Assembly (NCBI RefSeq): GCF_001696535.1
Contig: NZ_MBQE01000006.1
Location: 186,001-250,000, forward strand
Reading direction: 5' to 3'
Origin: Stappia indica
GTDB lineage: Bacteria > Pseudomonadota > Alphaproteobacteria > Rhizobiales > Stappiaceae
Length of the DNA: 64,000 nt
Made by a program: the position numbers and the translations under genes. Under the pieces are notes generated by a model. The model was not told where the DNA came from. It made no database searches and was given only the letters and a program-made list of their open reading frames with translations. Below are positions 1-10,464 of the stretch, piece by piece; position 1 is the stretch's first letter; each line of letters begins with the position of its first letter.

Positions 1-344
1 AGAATGTCTGGGTCCGCGCCAGCGCCGCCCTGCCGGACGACCCGCGCATCCATTCCTGCGTGCTGGCCTATGCCTCGGACATGACGCTGCTCGACACGTC
101 GCTCTTCGCCCACGGCACCAGCGTGTTCGATCCCAAGCTCCAGGTCGCAAGCATCGACCACGCCATGTGGTTCCATCGCCCCTTCCGCGCCGACGAATGG
201 CTTCTCTACGCGGAGGACAGCCCCTCGGCCTCGGGCGGGCGCGGCTTTACCCGCGGCTCGCTGTTTTCGCGCGACGGCCAGCTGGTCGCCTCCGTGGCAC
301 AGGAAGGCCTGATCCGCGTGCGCCGGGACAGCCCGAAAGCCTGA
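1..344 (+). CDS. tesB: Acyl-CoA thioesterase II (TesB-type), C-terminal part
   Basis: This is the 3' end of a double-hotdog acyl-CoA thioesterase, which hydrolyses medium- and long-chain acyl-CoA to free fatty acid and CoA in the cytoplasm. The reading frame is open from base 3 and its start lies outside the window; about 113 residues are visible. The segment LAYASDMTLLDTSL carries the Asp of the TesB Asp-Thr/Ser-Gln triad. The later GFTRGSLFSRDG and VASVAQEGLIR stretches carry the expected Thr/Ser and Gln. IDHAMWFHRPFRADEW is the usual TesB signature before the second half-site. Its stop is immediately followed by the stop of the convergent CobW-type gene, leaving no intergenic base. Family assignment is firm; substrate range is unknown. 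Confidence 0.85.
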   Translation, partial: NVWVRASAALPDDPRIHSCVLAYASDMTLLDTSLFAHGTSVFDPKLQVASIDHAMWFHRPFRADEWLLYAEDSPSASGGRGFTRGSLFSRDGQLVASVAQEGLIRVRRDSPKA

Positions 345-1583
345 TCAGCGAAAGCTGCCGCTGAAGCCGCGGATCGCGAGCGGGTTGTCCGACAGCGCCG
401 CCGCATCCGGCGTATCCGTCGCCGGCGTGCTGGTGAAGGCGTCGAACAGCTTGCGCACGAAGGCTTCCGGCAGGTCGCGGGTGATGAACACCAGCCGGCT
501 GCGATGGTCGTCGTCCGGCCAGGCCGGCAGCGTTGCCGGCGGGTGAAACACGTGCTGCACCCCGTGCAGCACCACCGGCCGGTCCGGATCCTCGGCAATC
601 TGCACCACACCCTTCATCCGCAGCAGCTTCGGCCCATGCGCCGAGCGAAGCAGGTCGAGGAACATCTCCAGCGCCGCCGCCGGCACAGGCCGGTCGGTCG
701 ACAGCGAGAAAGCGCGGATCGAATCGCCGTGGCGGTTCACGTCGTGGGAATGGTCATGCCCGTGATGATGGTGATCATGGCCATGCCCGTGGTCATGATC
801 GTGGTGCCCGTGCCCATGACTGTGACTATGACTGTGCCCGTGCGAATGGCCGTGGCCGTCGCGATAGGCTTCCTCGTTGAGCCAGCGCGAAACGTCCGCC
901 GTCTTGGTCGCCGGATCGTAGAGCCCGGTGCCGATCAGCCGTGCAGCGCTCGCCTCGCCATTTGCCGCAATGATCACCGGCGCCGCCGGGTTGAGCCGTG
1001 CGATGCGCCGGCGCAGCGGGCTGTCCGGGTCGAGCGCTTCCGCGCCTTCCGCAAGATCGGTCTTGGTCAGCACGATGCGGTCGGCGACCGCCACCTGCTT
1101 CACCGCCTCTTCCTGGGCATCGAGCGTCGCAAGGCCGTTGACCGCGTCGACCAGGGTCACCACCCCGTCGAGCTGGTAGCGCATCACCAGATAGGGATGC
1201 TGCATCACCGTGTGCAGCACCGGGGCCGGATCGGCGAGCCCCGTCGTCTCGATCACCACCCGCGACAGCCGCTCGGTGCGGCCGTTGTCGAGCCGCCGCA
1301 GCAGGTTCTCGAGCGTCGTCACCAGATCGCCGCGAATGGTGCAGCACAGGCACCCGGAGGACAGCTCGACGATGCCTTCCTCGCCGCCTTCGACGAACAG
1401 GTGGTCGAGGCCGACTTCGCCGAACTCGTTGATGATCACCGCAGCGTCCGCAAGCGCGGGATCCTTCAGCAGACCGTTCAGCAGCGTCGTCTTGCCGGCG
1501 CCGAGAAAGCCGGTGATCACGGTCATCGGTATCGGCGGCTTCGGCCCGCGCGGGCGCTTTCCGGTCTGGTCGGTCTCGGTCAC
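345..1583 (-). CDS. CobW/COG0523 family GTPase (G3E metallochaperone) with His-rich insert
   Basis: The product is a 412-residue G3E-family GTPase, a group of metal chaperones and cobalamin-associated proteins. Walker A is GFLGAGKTT (about residues 25-33), the family CxCC metal motif is GCLCC (77-81) and the guanine-specificity motif is TKTD (173-176). The CobW C-terminal domain runs from about residue 285 to 380. Between the domains, residues 243-280 form a loop with 21 histidines, mostly in Gly-His, Ser-His and Asp-His pairs, which suggests binding of Zn, Ni or Co. It lies 45 bp downstream of the carboxypeptidase gene on the same strand. The urease operon is nearby but divergent. It could be CobW proper or a Zn/Ni chaperone; no cobalamin genes are adjacent, so I leave the symbol blank. 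Confidence 0.85.
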   Translation of the reverse strand: MTETDQTGKRPRGPKPPIPMTVITGFLGAGKTTLLNGLLKDPALADAAVIINEFGEVGLDHLFVEGGEEGIVELSSGCLCCTIRGDLVTTLENLLRRLDNGRTERLSRVVIETTGLADPAPVLHTVMQHPYLVMRYQLDGVVTLVDAVNGLATLDAQEEAVKQVAVADRIVLTKTDLAEGAEALDPDSPLRRRIARLNPAAPVIIAANGEASAARLIGTGLYDPATKTADVSRWLNEEAYRDGHGHSHGHSHSHSHGHGHHDHDHGHGHDHHHHGHDHSHDVNRHGDSIRAFSLSTDRPVPAAALEMFLDLLRSAHGPKLLRMKGVVQIAEDPDRPVVLHGVQHVFHPPATLPAWPDDDHRSRLVFITRDLPEAFVRKLFDAFTSTPATDTPDAAALSDNPLAIRGFSGSFR

Positions 1584-1628
1584 GTCGCTGTCCTCTGGCG
1601 GGCGCCGTCCAGGCGACGGCGCACCGGG

Positions 1629-3041
1629 CTACGGGCGGGGATTGGGGGTGGGCCGCGGCAGGATCACCAGCGGCTGGCCGCGAAAGATCGCGCCCGGCTT
1701 GGCTTCGCCTGCCGGCGCCTGCGTCGTGGCGGCCGGCAACAGGGCCGACGACCCCGCGCCCATCACCGCAACCGGCTTTTCCTTCGGCATCGGCACATTG
1801 GCGAGCGTTGCGATCTTCGCCTCCGAGGCCGGCGCCCGGCCTTTCGGCACGCCGAGACCGACCTGCACCGCCTGGTCGACGCGCGACCGCGGGCCGATGA
1901 TCTCGTCCATCACCTTGCCCCAGTCGGTCTTGCCGTCGTCGCGAGTCGGCACGTCGTCGTCATCCGCCGACACCGCCTGCTGCGGCGCCTGGCCGACGAT
2001 CGGCCGGCGCACGCCGTTGATCGACGGGTCGAGCTGGGCATAGGACAGGGTCGTGGTGCCGCGCAGGCCGCGCGACGTGCCGTAGGTGGCCAGCAGCTCG
2101 TCGGCCGTCGGCTTGGTATTGCGCTTGCAGTAGCCGTCGGCCGGCGGTGCGCCGGCAACGCCGGTCATCGCCTCGACATTGCGCCCGGACCGCTGACGAA
2201 AGCCGGCATCGACCAGCACCCGCGCCTTGGCGGCCCGTTCCACGCCCGAGGCCGCGCCCAGCACCACCGCCAGCACGGTGCGCCCACCGCGCGTCGCCGA
2301 GACGACGACGTTCAGCCCGGAATTGCAGATGTAGCCGGTCTTCATGCCGCTGGCGCCGGGCACCCGGGCCAGGAACTCGCGGTTGGCCGAGCGCAGCGTC
2401 TTCTTGCCGACCTTGATCGCCGGCAGGCCGTAATAGGCGTGGTACTGCGGGAATTCGCGCCACAGCACCCGCGCCAGCACCGCGAGATCGCGCGCGGAGG
2501 AGACCTGGCGGTTGTCCGGCAGCCCGTGCGGGTTGACGAAATGCGTGGCGCTCATGCCGAGCCGGCGCGCCTCGGCATTCATCATCTCGATGAAGGCAGG
2601 CTCCGAACCGGCGAGCGATTCCCCGACCGCAACGGCGATGTCGTTCGCCGACTTGACGATCAGCATCTTCAGCGCGCTGTCGAGCGTCAGCTGCGTGCCG
2701 GGCTTGAAGCCCATCTTGCTCGGCGGCTGCGCATGGGCATTGGCGCTGATCGCCACCGCGCTCTCCAGCGTCGCGCGTCCCTCGCGCACCGCCTTGAAGG
2801 CGAGATAGGCGGTCATCAGCTTGGTGATCGAGGCGGGATACCACTGGCGCAGCGCGTCCTTGTGGTCCAGCACCGCGCCGGTCTCCGCGTCGATGACGAT
2901 CCAGGCGGCGACCTCCGCCCGGGCGCTCGCGCCCGTTTGCAGCAGGCCGGCAACGGCAAGGCTGGCCGCGACCGCAAGGCCGCACAGGCGCCCGCCCAGA
3001 TGGCGTCCGGTAATCTTCAGCACGTCAGAAAGCCTCCGCAT
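1629..3041 (-). CDS. D-alanyl-D-alanine carboxypeptidase (PBP5/DacF family, S11)
   Basis: This low-molecular-mass penicillin-binding protein trims the terminal D-Ala from peptidoglycan stem peptides in the periplasm. The chosen ATG gives 470 residues beginning with a hydrophobic, signal-like N-terminus (about 15-42, ending ASARA). The three active-site motifs are present: SITK (Ser71, Lys74), SAN (131-133) and KTG (234-236). After the catalytic domain the C-terminal part is Pro/Ala-rich and lacks an obvious amphipathic anchor, as in many alphaproteobacterial DacF-like proteins with a variable tail. The frame stays open for another 124 codons upstream, but that stretch has no protein-like features and includes the intergenic region, so the start at the signal peptide is preferred. 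Confidence 0.88.
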   Translation of the reverse strand: MRRLSDVLKITGRHLGGRLCGLAVAASLAVAGLLQTGASARAEVAAWIVIDAETGAVLDHKDALRQWYPASITKLMTAYLAFKAVREGRATLESAVAISANAHAQPPSKMGFKPGTQLTLDSALKMLIVKSANDIAVAVGESLAGSEPAFIEMMNAEARRLGMSATHFVNPHGLPDNRQVSSARDLAVLARVLWREFPQYHAYYGLPAIKVGKKTLRSANREFLARVPGASGMKTGYICNSGLNVVVSATRGGRTVLAVVLGAASGVERAAKARVLVDAGFRQRSGRNVEAMTGVAGAPPADGYCKRNTKPTADELLATYGTSRGLRGTTTLSYAQLDPSINGVRRPIVGQAPQQAVSADDDDVPTRDDGKTDWGKVMDEIIGPRSRVDQAVQVGLGVPKGRAPASEAKIATLANVPMPKEKPVAVMGAGSSALLPAATTQAPAGEAKPGAIFRGQPLVILPRPTPNPRP

Positions 3042-3382
3042 GTCCGGCCGCCGCGGCAATCCTGCGGCGATGGCGGACCCTCCCGCGTTGGGGCCGGGGT
3101 CCGTCGATGCTCCCCCTATGTAACCGATCCTGCGGGCAGAATGCAAAGCGTGCCCGCAGGCATCCCCTTTCGCAAACTGCCCACCAAGCAGGCAATTGCG
3201 CAAGTTTGCGGCAATTGGGTGGCCCGCCGGCGAAGCCGACGTCGCGCCTTTCGGGATCGAACCGACTGGCCCCTCTCTTGCTATGCTGGAGGAAGCAAGG
3301 GCGGCGACCCTCGTTCTCTCCCCCAGCCGATCCGGTCCAAACCCCGGATTCCCATCAGCATTCGAGCAAGACCGGAACCGGA
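3042..3382. promoter_or_regulatory. Divergent intergenic region between carboxypeptidase and urease operon
   Basis: This 341-bp gap must hold promoters for both directions. A perfect 10-bp inverted repeat, CCTGCGGGCA (3129-3138) with TGCCCGCAGG (3151-3160), can form a stem with a 12-base loop. Further right, an imperfect palindrome at 3193-3216 (AATTGCGCAA, GT, TTGCGGCAATT) is flanked by two direct copies of GGCAATTG (3191-3198 and 3210-3217). This is a plausible binding site for a dimeric regulator of the urease operon. I could not pick a convincing -35/-10 pair. No NtrC-type TGCACC-N5-GGTGCA site was seen. Confidence 0.4.
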
Positions 3383-4231
3383 ATGACCGTTGAACCCGCC
3401 GCCCCGGCCACACCGATCCCCGCGATGCAGCGGGTGCGCGGGCATGCGCACGTGTCCTTTGCCCGGCAAGGCGAGACCACCCGGCTGAAGGAGCTTGGCC
3501 AGAGCGGCTCCGCCAAGATCCGCTTGCCGAAGACCCACGGCACCCCGCCGGTCGCCGTGTTCCTCAACACCGCCGGCGGCCTGACCGGCGGCGACCGGAT
3601 CGAATTCGACGCCACCGCCGGCCCCGGCGCCCATGCGGTGCTGACCACCCAGGCGGCCGAGCGCGTCTATCGCAGCATCGACGGCGCGGCCGAGGTGGCG
3701 AGCGCCCTGCGCGCCGAAGAGGACGCAGTACTGGAATGGCTGCCGCAGGAAACCATCCTGTTCGACCGGGCCGCCCTGCAGCGCTCGCTTACCGTGGATC
3801 TTGCGCCCGGCGCCCGGCTGCTGGCCATCGAGAGCCTGGTGCTCGGGCGCGAGGCGATGGGCGAGGACGTGCATGCCCTCGGCTTCCGCGACCGCTGGCG
3901 CATCCGCCGCGAGGGCCGTCTGGTCTTCGCCGACGAGGCCCGTATCCAGGGCGATGCCACCGACATTCTCTCCGGCTCGGCGACCGCCGCCGGCAGCCGC
4001 GCCTTCGCCACGCTGGTGGATTGCCGCGAGGGCGTCTCCGGCCTGCTGGACCGGGCGCGCGAGGCAATGAGCCCGCTGCTCGGCGAGCGGCTGCGCGGCG
4101 GCGTCAGCGCCCTTCCGGATCTTCTCGTCTTCCGCTTTCTCGCCGACAGCGGCCAGGACCTGCGCGCCGGTCTCGTCTCATTCCTGGAGACCTGGCGCGG
4201 GGCGCGCCTGCCGCGCACGTGGTACTGCTGA
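3383..4231 (+). CDS. ureD: Urease accessory protein UreD (UreH)
   Basis: UreD is the scaffold on which UreF and UreG assemble with apo-urease to deliver nickel to the active site. The ATG at this position yields 282 residues, the usual size. Typical family blocks are visible: [19 protein letters not shown] near residue 50, GGDRIEFD after it, [11 protein letters not shown] (about 95) and [12 protein letters not shown] (about 125). It opens the operon ureD-A-B-(LprI-like)-C-(GST)-E-F-G, and ureA begins 40 bp downstream. The frame is open upstream into the divergent intergenic region, but similarity to UreD starts only shortly after this ATG. Confidence 0.93.
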   Translation: MTVEPAAPATPIPAMQRVRGHAHVSFARQGETTRLKELGQSGSAKIRLPKTHGTPPVAVFLNTAGGLTGGDRIEFDATAGPGAHAVLTTQAAERVYRSIDGAAEVASALRAEEDAVLEWLPQETILFDRAALQRSLTVDLAPGARLLAIESLVLGREAMGEDVHALGFRDRWRIRREGRLVFADEARIQGDATDILSGSATAAGSRAFATLVDCREGVSGLLDRAREAMSPLLGERLRGGVSALPDLLVFRFLADSGQDLRAGLVSFLETWRGARLPRTWYC

Positions 4232-4271
4232 GCCGGACGAAAGAACCGCAGACCAAGATGAGGACCAGGCC

Positions 4272-4574
4272 ATGAAACTCACCCCGCGGGAAAAGGACAA
4301 GCTGCTGATCGCCATGGCAGCCGAAGTCGCCCGCAAGCGGCTCGCCCGCGGCGTCCTGCTGAATTATCCCGAAGCCGTGGCCCTGATCACCGACTTCGTG
4401 GTCGAGGGCGCCCGTGACGGGCGCACCGTCGCCGACCTGATGAGCGCCGGCGGCCAGGTGCTGACCCGCGACCAGGTGATGCCCGGCATCGCCGAGATGA
4501 TCCACGACGTGCAGGTCGAGGCGACCTTTCCCGACGGCACCAAGCTCGTCACCGTCCACCAGCCGATCCGCTGA
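4272..4574 (+). CDS. ureA: Urease gamma subunit
   Basis: This is the smallest structural subunit of urease, the cytoplasmic nickel enzyme that hydrolyses urea to ammonia and carbamate. It has the standard 100 residues, opening [20 protein letters not shown] and containing [22 protein letters not shown] separate gamma gene followed by a separate beta gene shows the three-subunit architecture typical of most bacteria, unlike the fused UreA of Helicobacter. An AGGACCAGGCC stretch precedes the ATG and serves as ribosome-binding region. ureB starts 11 bp after its stop, so translation is probably coupled. Confidence 0.97.
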   Translation: MKLTPREKDKLLIAMAAEVARKRLARGVLLNYPEAVALITDFVVEGARDGRTVADLMSAGGQVLTRDQVMPGIAEMIHDVQVEATFPDGTKLVTVHQPIR

Positions 4575-4585
4575 AGGAGCGCCAG

Positions 4586-4891
4586 ATGATTCCGGGTGAA
4601 CTGCTGCCCGCCGAGGGCGATATCGAGCTGAATGCCGGCCGCCGCATGCTGGAGATCGAGGTCGCCAACACCGGCGACCGTCCCGTCCAGGTCGGCTCGC
4701 ACTATCATTTCGCCGAAACCAACCCGGCGCTCGCCTTCGACCGCGCCGCGGCACGCGGCCACCGGCTGGACATTCCCGCCGGCACGGCGATCCGCTTCGA
4801 GCCGGGACAAAAGCGCAAGGTCACCCTCGTTCCCTATGTGGGGGATCGCGCGGTCTACGGTTTCAATGGCAAGGTGATGGGCACGCTCTGA
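4586..4891 (+). CDS. ureB: Urease beta subunit
   Basis: A 101-residue beta subunit of urease, which packs around the alpha-subunit trimer. It starts [19 protein letters not shown] and carries the diagnostic [19 protein letters not shown] and [19 protein letters not shown] segments. A GGAGCG sequence lies just before the ATG. A short gene for a secreted LprI-like protein, not ureC, follows 20 bp downstream, so the usual ureB-ureC adjacency is interrupted here while the direction and spacing of one operon are kept. Confidence 0.97.
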   Translation: MIPGELLPAEGDIELNAGRRMLEIEVANTGDRPVQVGSHYHFAETNPALAFDRAAARGHRLDIPAGTAIRFEPGQKRKVTLVPYVGDRAVYGFNGKVMGTL

Positions 4892-4911
4892 CCAACCAAG
4901 GGAGTTCCCTC

Positions 4912-5340
4912 GTGACCCGTATTGCCAAACTCGCCGCTTCCGCCGCCCTCATCGCCCTGTGGCTGCCGGCCGCTCCCGCGACCGCCCAGCAGGACCCGGA
5001 CATCGATTGCGACAACGCCGTCGTCCAGATGGAGCTCACTTACTGCGCCGAGAAGGAGTGGGACGCCGCCGATGCCGAGCTCAACACCGCCTATTCGGCG
5101 GCGATGAAGTCGATGCGCGCGATGGACGCCGAGCTGTCCGCCGACCTGAAGGGCGCCGCCGAAGCGCTGAAGGAAGCCCAGCGCGCCTGGATCCCCTACC
5201 GCGACAAGGCCTGCGCCGCGGCCGGCTTTCTTGCACGCGGCGGCTCGATGGAGCCGATGCTCATCTATTCGTGCCTTGCCGATCTGACCAGGCAACGCAC
5301 CCAGCAACTCGAACAACTGACCGAGGGCCTGGGGAACTGA
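4912..5340 (+). CDS. Secreted LprI-like (DUF1311) small protein inside the urease operon
   Basis: The 142-residue product starts at a GTG preceded by GGGAG and has a clear signal peptide (about residues 1-25, ending ATAQQ), so it should be periplasmic or a secreted protein. The mature part carries the DUF1311/LprI pattern: an early Cys pair, [27 protein letters not shown] and a late [16 protein letters not shown], giving four conserved cysteines. Some LprI-family proteins inhibit lysozyme; most have no known role. It sits 20 bp after ureB and 37 bp before ureC, so it is almost certainly co-transcribed with urease. A link to urea use or to envelope defence is only an inference. Confidence 0.8.
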   Translation: MTRIAKLAASAALIALWLPAAPATAQQDPDIDCDNAVVQMELTYCAEKEWDAADAELNTAYSAAMKSMRAMDAELSADLKGAAEALKEAQRAWIPYRDKACAAAGFLARGGSMEPMLIYSCLADLTRQRTQQLEQLTEGLGN

Positions 5341-5377
5341 TCCCCGCCCCGGTCGCCGCCGCGCCACGGAGACGCCG

Positions 5378-7090
<1,713 letters not shown>

Positions 7091-7132
7091 GGTCGGAAGC
7101 GGAGGAACCGTTACCGACCGGAGGATTACTGC

Positions 7133-7741
7133 ATGTACACGCTGATCGGCTATCCGCGCACCCGCGCCATGCGCGTCCTGTGGATGCTGGAGGAACTGGG
7201 CGAGCCCTACGACTACATCCCGGCGGCGCCGCACGCCGCCGAGGTCAATGCGCTCAACCCGACCGGCAAGGTGCCGGTGTTCAAGGACGGCGACACCGCG
7301 CTCACCGATTCCGTCGCCATCTGCCAGTATCTCGCCGACAAGCACGGCAAGCTGACCTATCCCGCCGGCACGCTCGACCGGGCGCGCCAGGACGGGGTGA
7401 CCCAGTTCACCGTCGACGTGCTGGAAGGCGCGCTGTGGACGGCCGCCAAGAACAGCTTCATCCACCCGGAAGAGCTGCGCGTGCCTGAGGTCAAGCGCGT
7501 GTGCGCGGCCGAATTCGCCGAAGGTCTACGCCATCTCGAGCATCTTCTCGGCGAAGGTCCCTTCGTCATGGGGGCGGAATTCACCGTGCCCGACATCCTG
7601 ATCGCCCACTGCGCCAACTGGGCGAAGCTGGCGAAATTCGACCTGCCGGAGAGCGGCCCCGTCGCCGACTATCTCGAGCGGGTCTTGTCGCGTCCGGCGC
7701 TTGCCGCCGCCATGAAACGAGGAGCCGAGGCCATCGCATGA
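7133..7741 (+). CDS. Glutathione S-transferase family protein
   Basis: A 202-residue cytosolic GST: an N-terminal thioredoxin-like domain (MYTLIGYPRTRAMRVLWMLE, then the substrate-binding NPTGKVPVFKDGDTALTDSVAI with the cis-Pro and the Asp-Ser glutathione contacts) followed by an all-helical C-terminal domain from about residue 85. The residues PRTRAMR near the first helix suggest a Ser/Thr- or Arg-dependent rather than Cys-dependent class. Its last codons overlap the ureE start (ATGA), so it is co-translated within the urease operon. Substrate unknown. Its place here suggests either thiol protection during nickel handling or simple co-option of the operon. Confidence 0.85.
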   Translation: MYTLIGYPRTRAMRVLWMLEELGEPYDYIPAAPHAAEVNALNPTGKVPVFKDGDTALTDSVAICQYLADKHGKLTYPAGTLDRARQDGVTQFTVDVLEGALWTAAKNSFIHPEELRVPEVKRVCAAEFAEGLRHLEHLLGEGPFVMGAEFTVPDILIAHCANWAKLAKFDLPESGPVADYLERVLSRPALAAAMKRGAEAIA

Positions 7742-8358
7742 TCCGGGTGCAGGAGATCCTCGCCGCCGGCAGCTGGGAAGGCGCGCCGGCCGACAGCGTC
7801 GTGCTCGACCGGGAAGACCGGCACCGCCGCCGCGCGGTGCTGGACTGCGCCGGCAGCACGCAGGTGCTGCTCGACCTGCCGCGCGCGGTGCAGCTGCATC
7901 ACGGCGACGCGCTCCTGCTCGCGGACGGCCGCATCGTCGCGATCCTCGCCGCCGGCGAGGATCTCGTCGACATCGAGGCGGAGACGGCCGACGACCTGCT
8001 GCGCATCGCTTGGCATCTCGGCAACCGCCACCTGCCGACCCAGCTCCTGCCCGGCGCGCTGCGCATCCGCCGCGACCACGTGATTGAGGATCTGGTGGCC
8101 CGGCTCGGCGGCAAGATGACGCCGCTCGTCGCCCCGTTCGATCCGGAAGGCGGCGCCTACGGCCACGGCACGGTCGAGGGGCATGATCATGCCCATTCGC
8201 ATCCCCACTCCCATCACGAGCATGGGCACGGGCATTCACACGCGCATTCGCATTCTCATGGCCATTCACACTCCCATGACGCCGGCCACCATCATCATGG
8301 CCACTCGCACTCCCACGCGCACGCGCACTCCCATGACACAGCTGCGGATGGCTCCTGA
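7738..8358 (+). CDS. ureE: Urease accessory metallochaperone UreE with long His-rich tail
   Basis: UreE is the dimeric nickel chaperone that feeds UreG. The ATG overlaps the GST stop by four bases and gives 206 residues. The peptide-binding N-terminal domain (about 1-70) is followed by the metal-binding domain containing AWHLGNRHLPTQ (about 91-102), where GNRHxP is the family signature. Residues 143-199 form a tail with 28 histidines, far richer than the minimal UreE, which probably stores several nickel ions. The tail is encoded by repetitive CAT/CAC-rich DNA. ureF begins inside the end of this gene. Confidence 0.95.
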   Translation: MIRVQEILAAGSWEGAPADSVVLDREDRHRRRAVLDCAGSTQVLLDLPRAVQLHHGDALLLADGRIVAILAAGEDLVDIEAETADDLLRIAWHLGNRHLPTQLLPGALRIRRDHVIEDLVARLGGKMTPLVAPFDPEGGAYGHGTVEGHDHAHSHPHSHHEHGHGHSHAHSHSHGHSHSHDAGHHHHGHSHSHAHAHSHDTAADGS

Positions 8359-9082
8359 GACCGCCGCCGTTTCCGGCGCGGGACTGCACGCCCTGCTCGC
8401 CTGGATGTCGCCGTCCTTTCCGGTCGGCGCCTACACCTACAGCCACGGGCTGGAATGGGCAGTCGAGGACGGCACCTTGCGCGATGCGGCAACGCTGCAG
8501 GCCTGGGCCGCCGGCGTTCTGCGCCATGGTGCCGGCTGGAGCGACACACTGATGCTCGTCCATGGCATGCGGACGGCGACCCTCGGCGACGAGGCGGCGT
8601 TCCGCGAGCTGCTCGACCTTTCGCTTGCCCTGCAGCCGAGCTCGGAGCGCCGGCTGGAGGCGACCGCCCAGGGCGATGCCTTCATCGCCGCCATCGTCGG
8701 CGCCTGGCCGCCGTCCGGCGACACGGCGGCAACGCGCCTCTTCGCCCGCCTGACCCGGGGCGAGGCAGCGCTTGCGCGCGGCGGCTGGACCTATGCGCTG
8801 GCGCTTGCCGCATCCGCCGCCGCCTGGGGCCTGCCGGCCGGGCCCGTCGCCACCGCCTTCCTGCATGCCTTCGCCGCCAACCTCGTCTCGGCGGCGGTGC
8901 GCGCCGTGCCGCTCGGCCAGACCGACGGCCAGCGGGTCGTCAACGGTCTGGGGCCGGACGTCGTCGCCCTCTCCGCGGCCGCGCTGGAGGCGCCGCTCGA
9001 CGAGATCGGCGGCTGCGCCTTCGCCGCCGACATCGCCTCCATGAAGCACGAGACCCAGTACACCCGGCTGTTCCGCTCCTGA
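8348..9082 (+). CDS. ureF: Urease accessory protein UreF
   Basis: UreF bridges UreD and UreG and gates GTP-dependent nickel transfer. Family hallmarks are [21 protein letters not shown] near the N-terminus, ATAQGDAF in the middle and [14 protein letters not shown] at the C-terminus. The ATG used here gives 244 residues and overlaps the end of ureE by 11 bp. A second in-frame ATG at 8333 would add five residues. Neither has a good Shine-Dalgarno sequence, so translation is probably by coupling to ureE. ureG starts 34 bp after the stop, preceded by AAGGAG. Confidence 0.93.
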   Translation: MAPETAAVSGAGLHALLAWMSPSFPVGAYTYSHGLEWAVEDGTLRDAATLQAWAAGVLRHGAGWSDTLMLVHGMRTATLGDEAAFRELLDLSLALQPSSERRLEATAQGDAFIAAIVGAWPPSGDTAATRLFARLTRGEAALARGGWTYALALAASAAAWGLPAGPVATAFLHAFAANLVSAAVRAVPLGQTDGQRVVNGLGPDVVALSAAALEAPLDEIGGCAFAADIASMKHETQYTRLFRS

Positions 9083-9116
9083 GCGGCGCCGCAACAGCTT
9101 TTCGAAGGAGATCCCC

Positions 9117-9746
<630 letters not shown>

Positions 9747-9755
9747 CGCAGGCTC

Positions 9756-10316
9756 TCAGCCGGCGGATAGGGCCGGCGCCATCGACTGGCGCAGCCGCTT
9801 GCCCAGCGCTTCCAGCCCGTGGTCGCGGATGCCGATCTGCATCAGATGGTCGACCGTGTTGAGGACGTAGTCGGGATTGGCGCCGGACTGGCCGACGGCG
9901 CCGCTCACCAGCTCCAGCTGGCGCTCGGTCGTCAGCACGCCGGCATATTGCGGATGGGTGCGGTCGACCACATAGGTCAGCGCCGTTACCTGCCGGTCGG
10001 CGCGCCCTTCCAGCCGCACCCGGCGGTGGGCTTCCAGATAGACCATGGTCGCCTGCTCGCGCTCGCGTAAGTAAGCGATCACCTCGTCCCGCCGGCTGGC
10101 GGCAACACGATAGGCGACGCCCCGGCAGGCCCCGCCCCTGTCGAGGCCGAGCACCAGGCCGGGCCGCGTCTCGGTGCCGCGATGGACCCAGGAATAGATG
10201 CAGAGCGAGCGATGGGCGCCGTGCAGCACGCCTTGCACCGCCTCCTCGAACTCGAAGCCCGGCCGCCACATCAGCGACCCGTAACCGAACACCCAAAGAT
10301 CCTGCATCGCTCGCAT
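9756..10316 (-). CDS. ChaC-type gamma-glutamylcyclotransferase
   Basis: The 186-residue product belongs to the ChaC family, which degrades cytosolic glutathione to 5-oxoproline and Cys-Gly. The nucleotide-like signature LWVFGYGSLMWRPGFEF lies close to the N-terminus. YLREREQATMVYLE contains the putative catalytic Glu, and NPDYVLNTVDHLMQIGI is typical of the C-terminal part. The frame is open further upstream, but homology-like sequence begins here. The ATG chosen has GAGG four bases upstream, and a second ATG at 10307 is an alternative. Nothing ties it to the adjacent ureG, which is convergent. Confidence 0.85.
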   Translation of the reverse strand: MRAMQDLWVFGYGSLMWRPGFEFEEAVQGVLHGAHRSLCIYSWVHRGTETRPGLVLGLDRGGACRGVAYRVAASRRDEVIAYLREREQATMVYLEAHRRVRLEGRADRQVTALTYVVDRTHPQYAGVLTTERQLELVSGAVGQSGANPDYVLNTVDHLMQIGIRDHGLEALGKRLRQSMAPALSAG

Positions 10317-10464
10317 CCGGCCTCGTGTCGTTCCGTCCGGGTCAGAGGACCTAACAATCCTCATCGCCGCTGGCAACAGTGCCGAACGGCCTTGAATCCG
10401 CCTCCGGCCCGTGCTTTCAGGCATCACGGCGCCGCTCGGGGCGCAAAACCGCAGGACAGCTGAC

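Noticed and set aside
504-3386. Long plus-strand open frame across the CobW-type and carboxypeptidase genes
   Set aside because: Arg/His/Gln-rich translation without motifs, running antisense to two well-supported genes and through the intergenic region.
8190-8335. CAT/CAC-rich repeat block as a DNA repeat element
   Set aside because: It is in frame in ureE and encodes its His-rich tail; the repetition follows from the codons.
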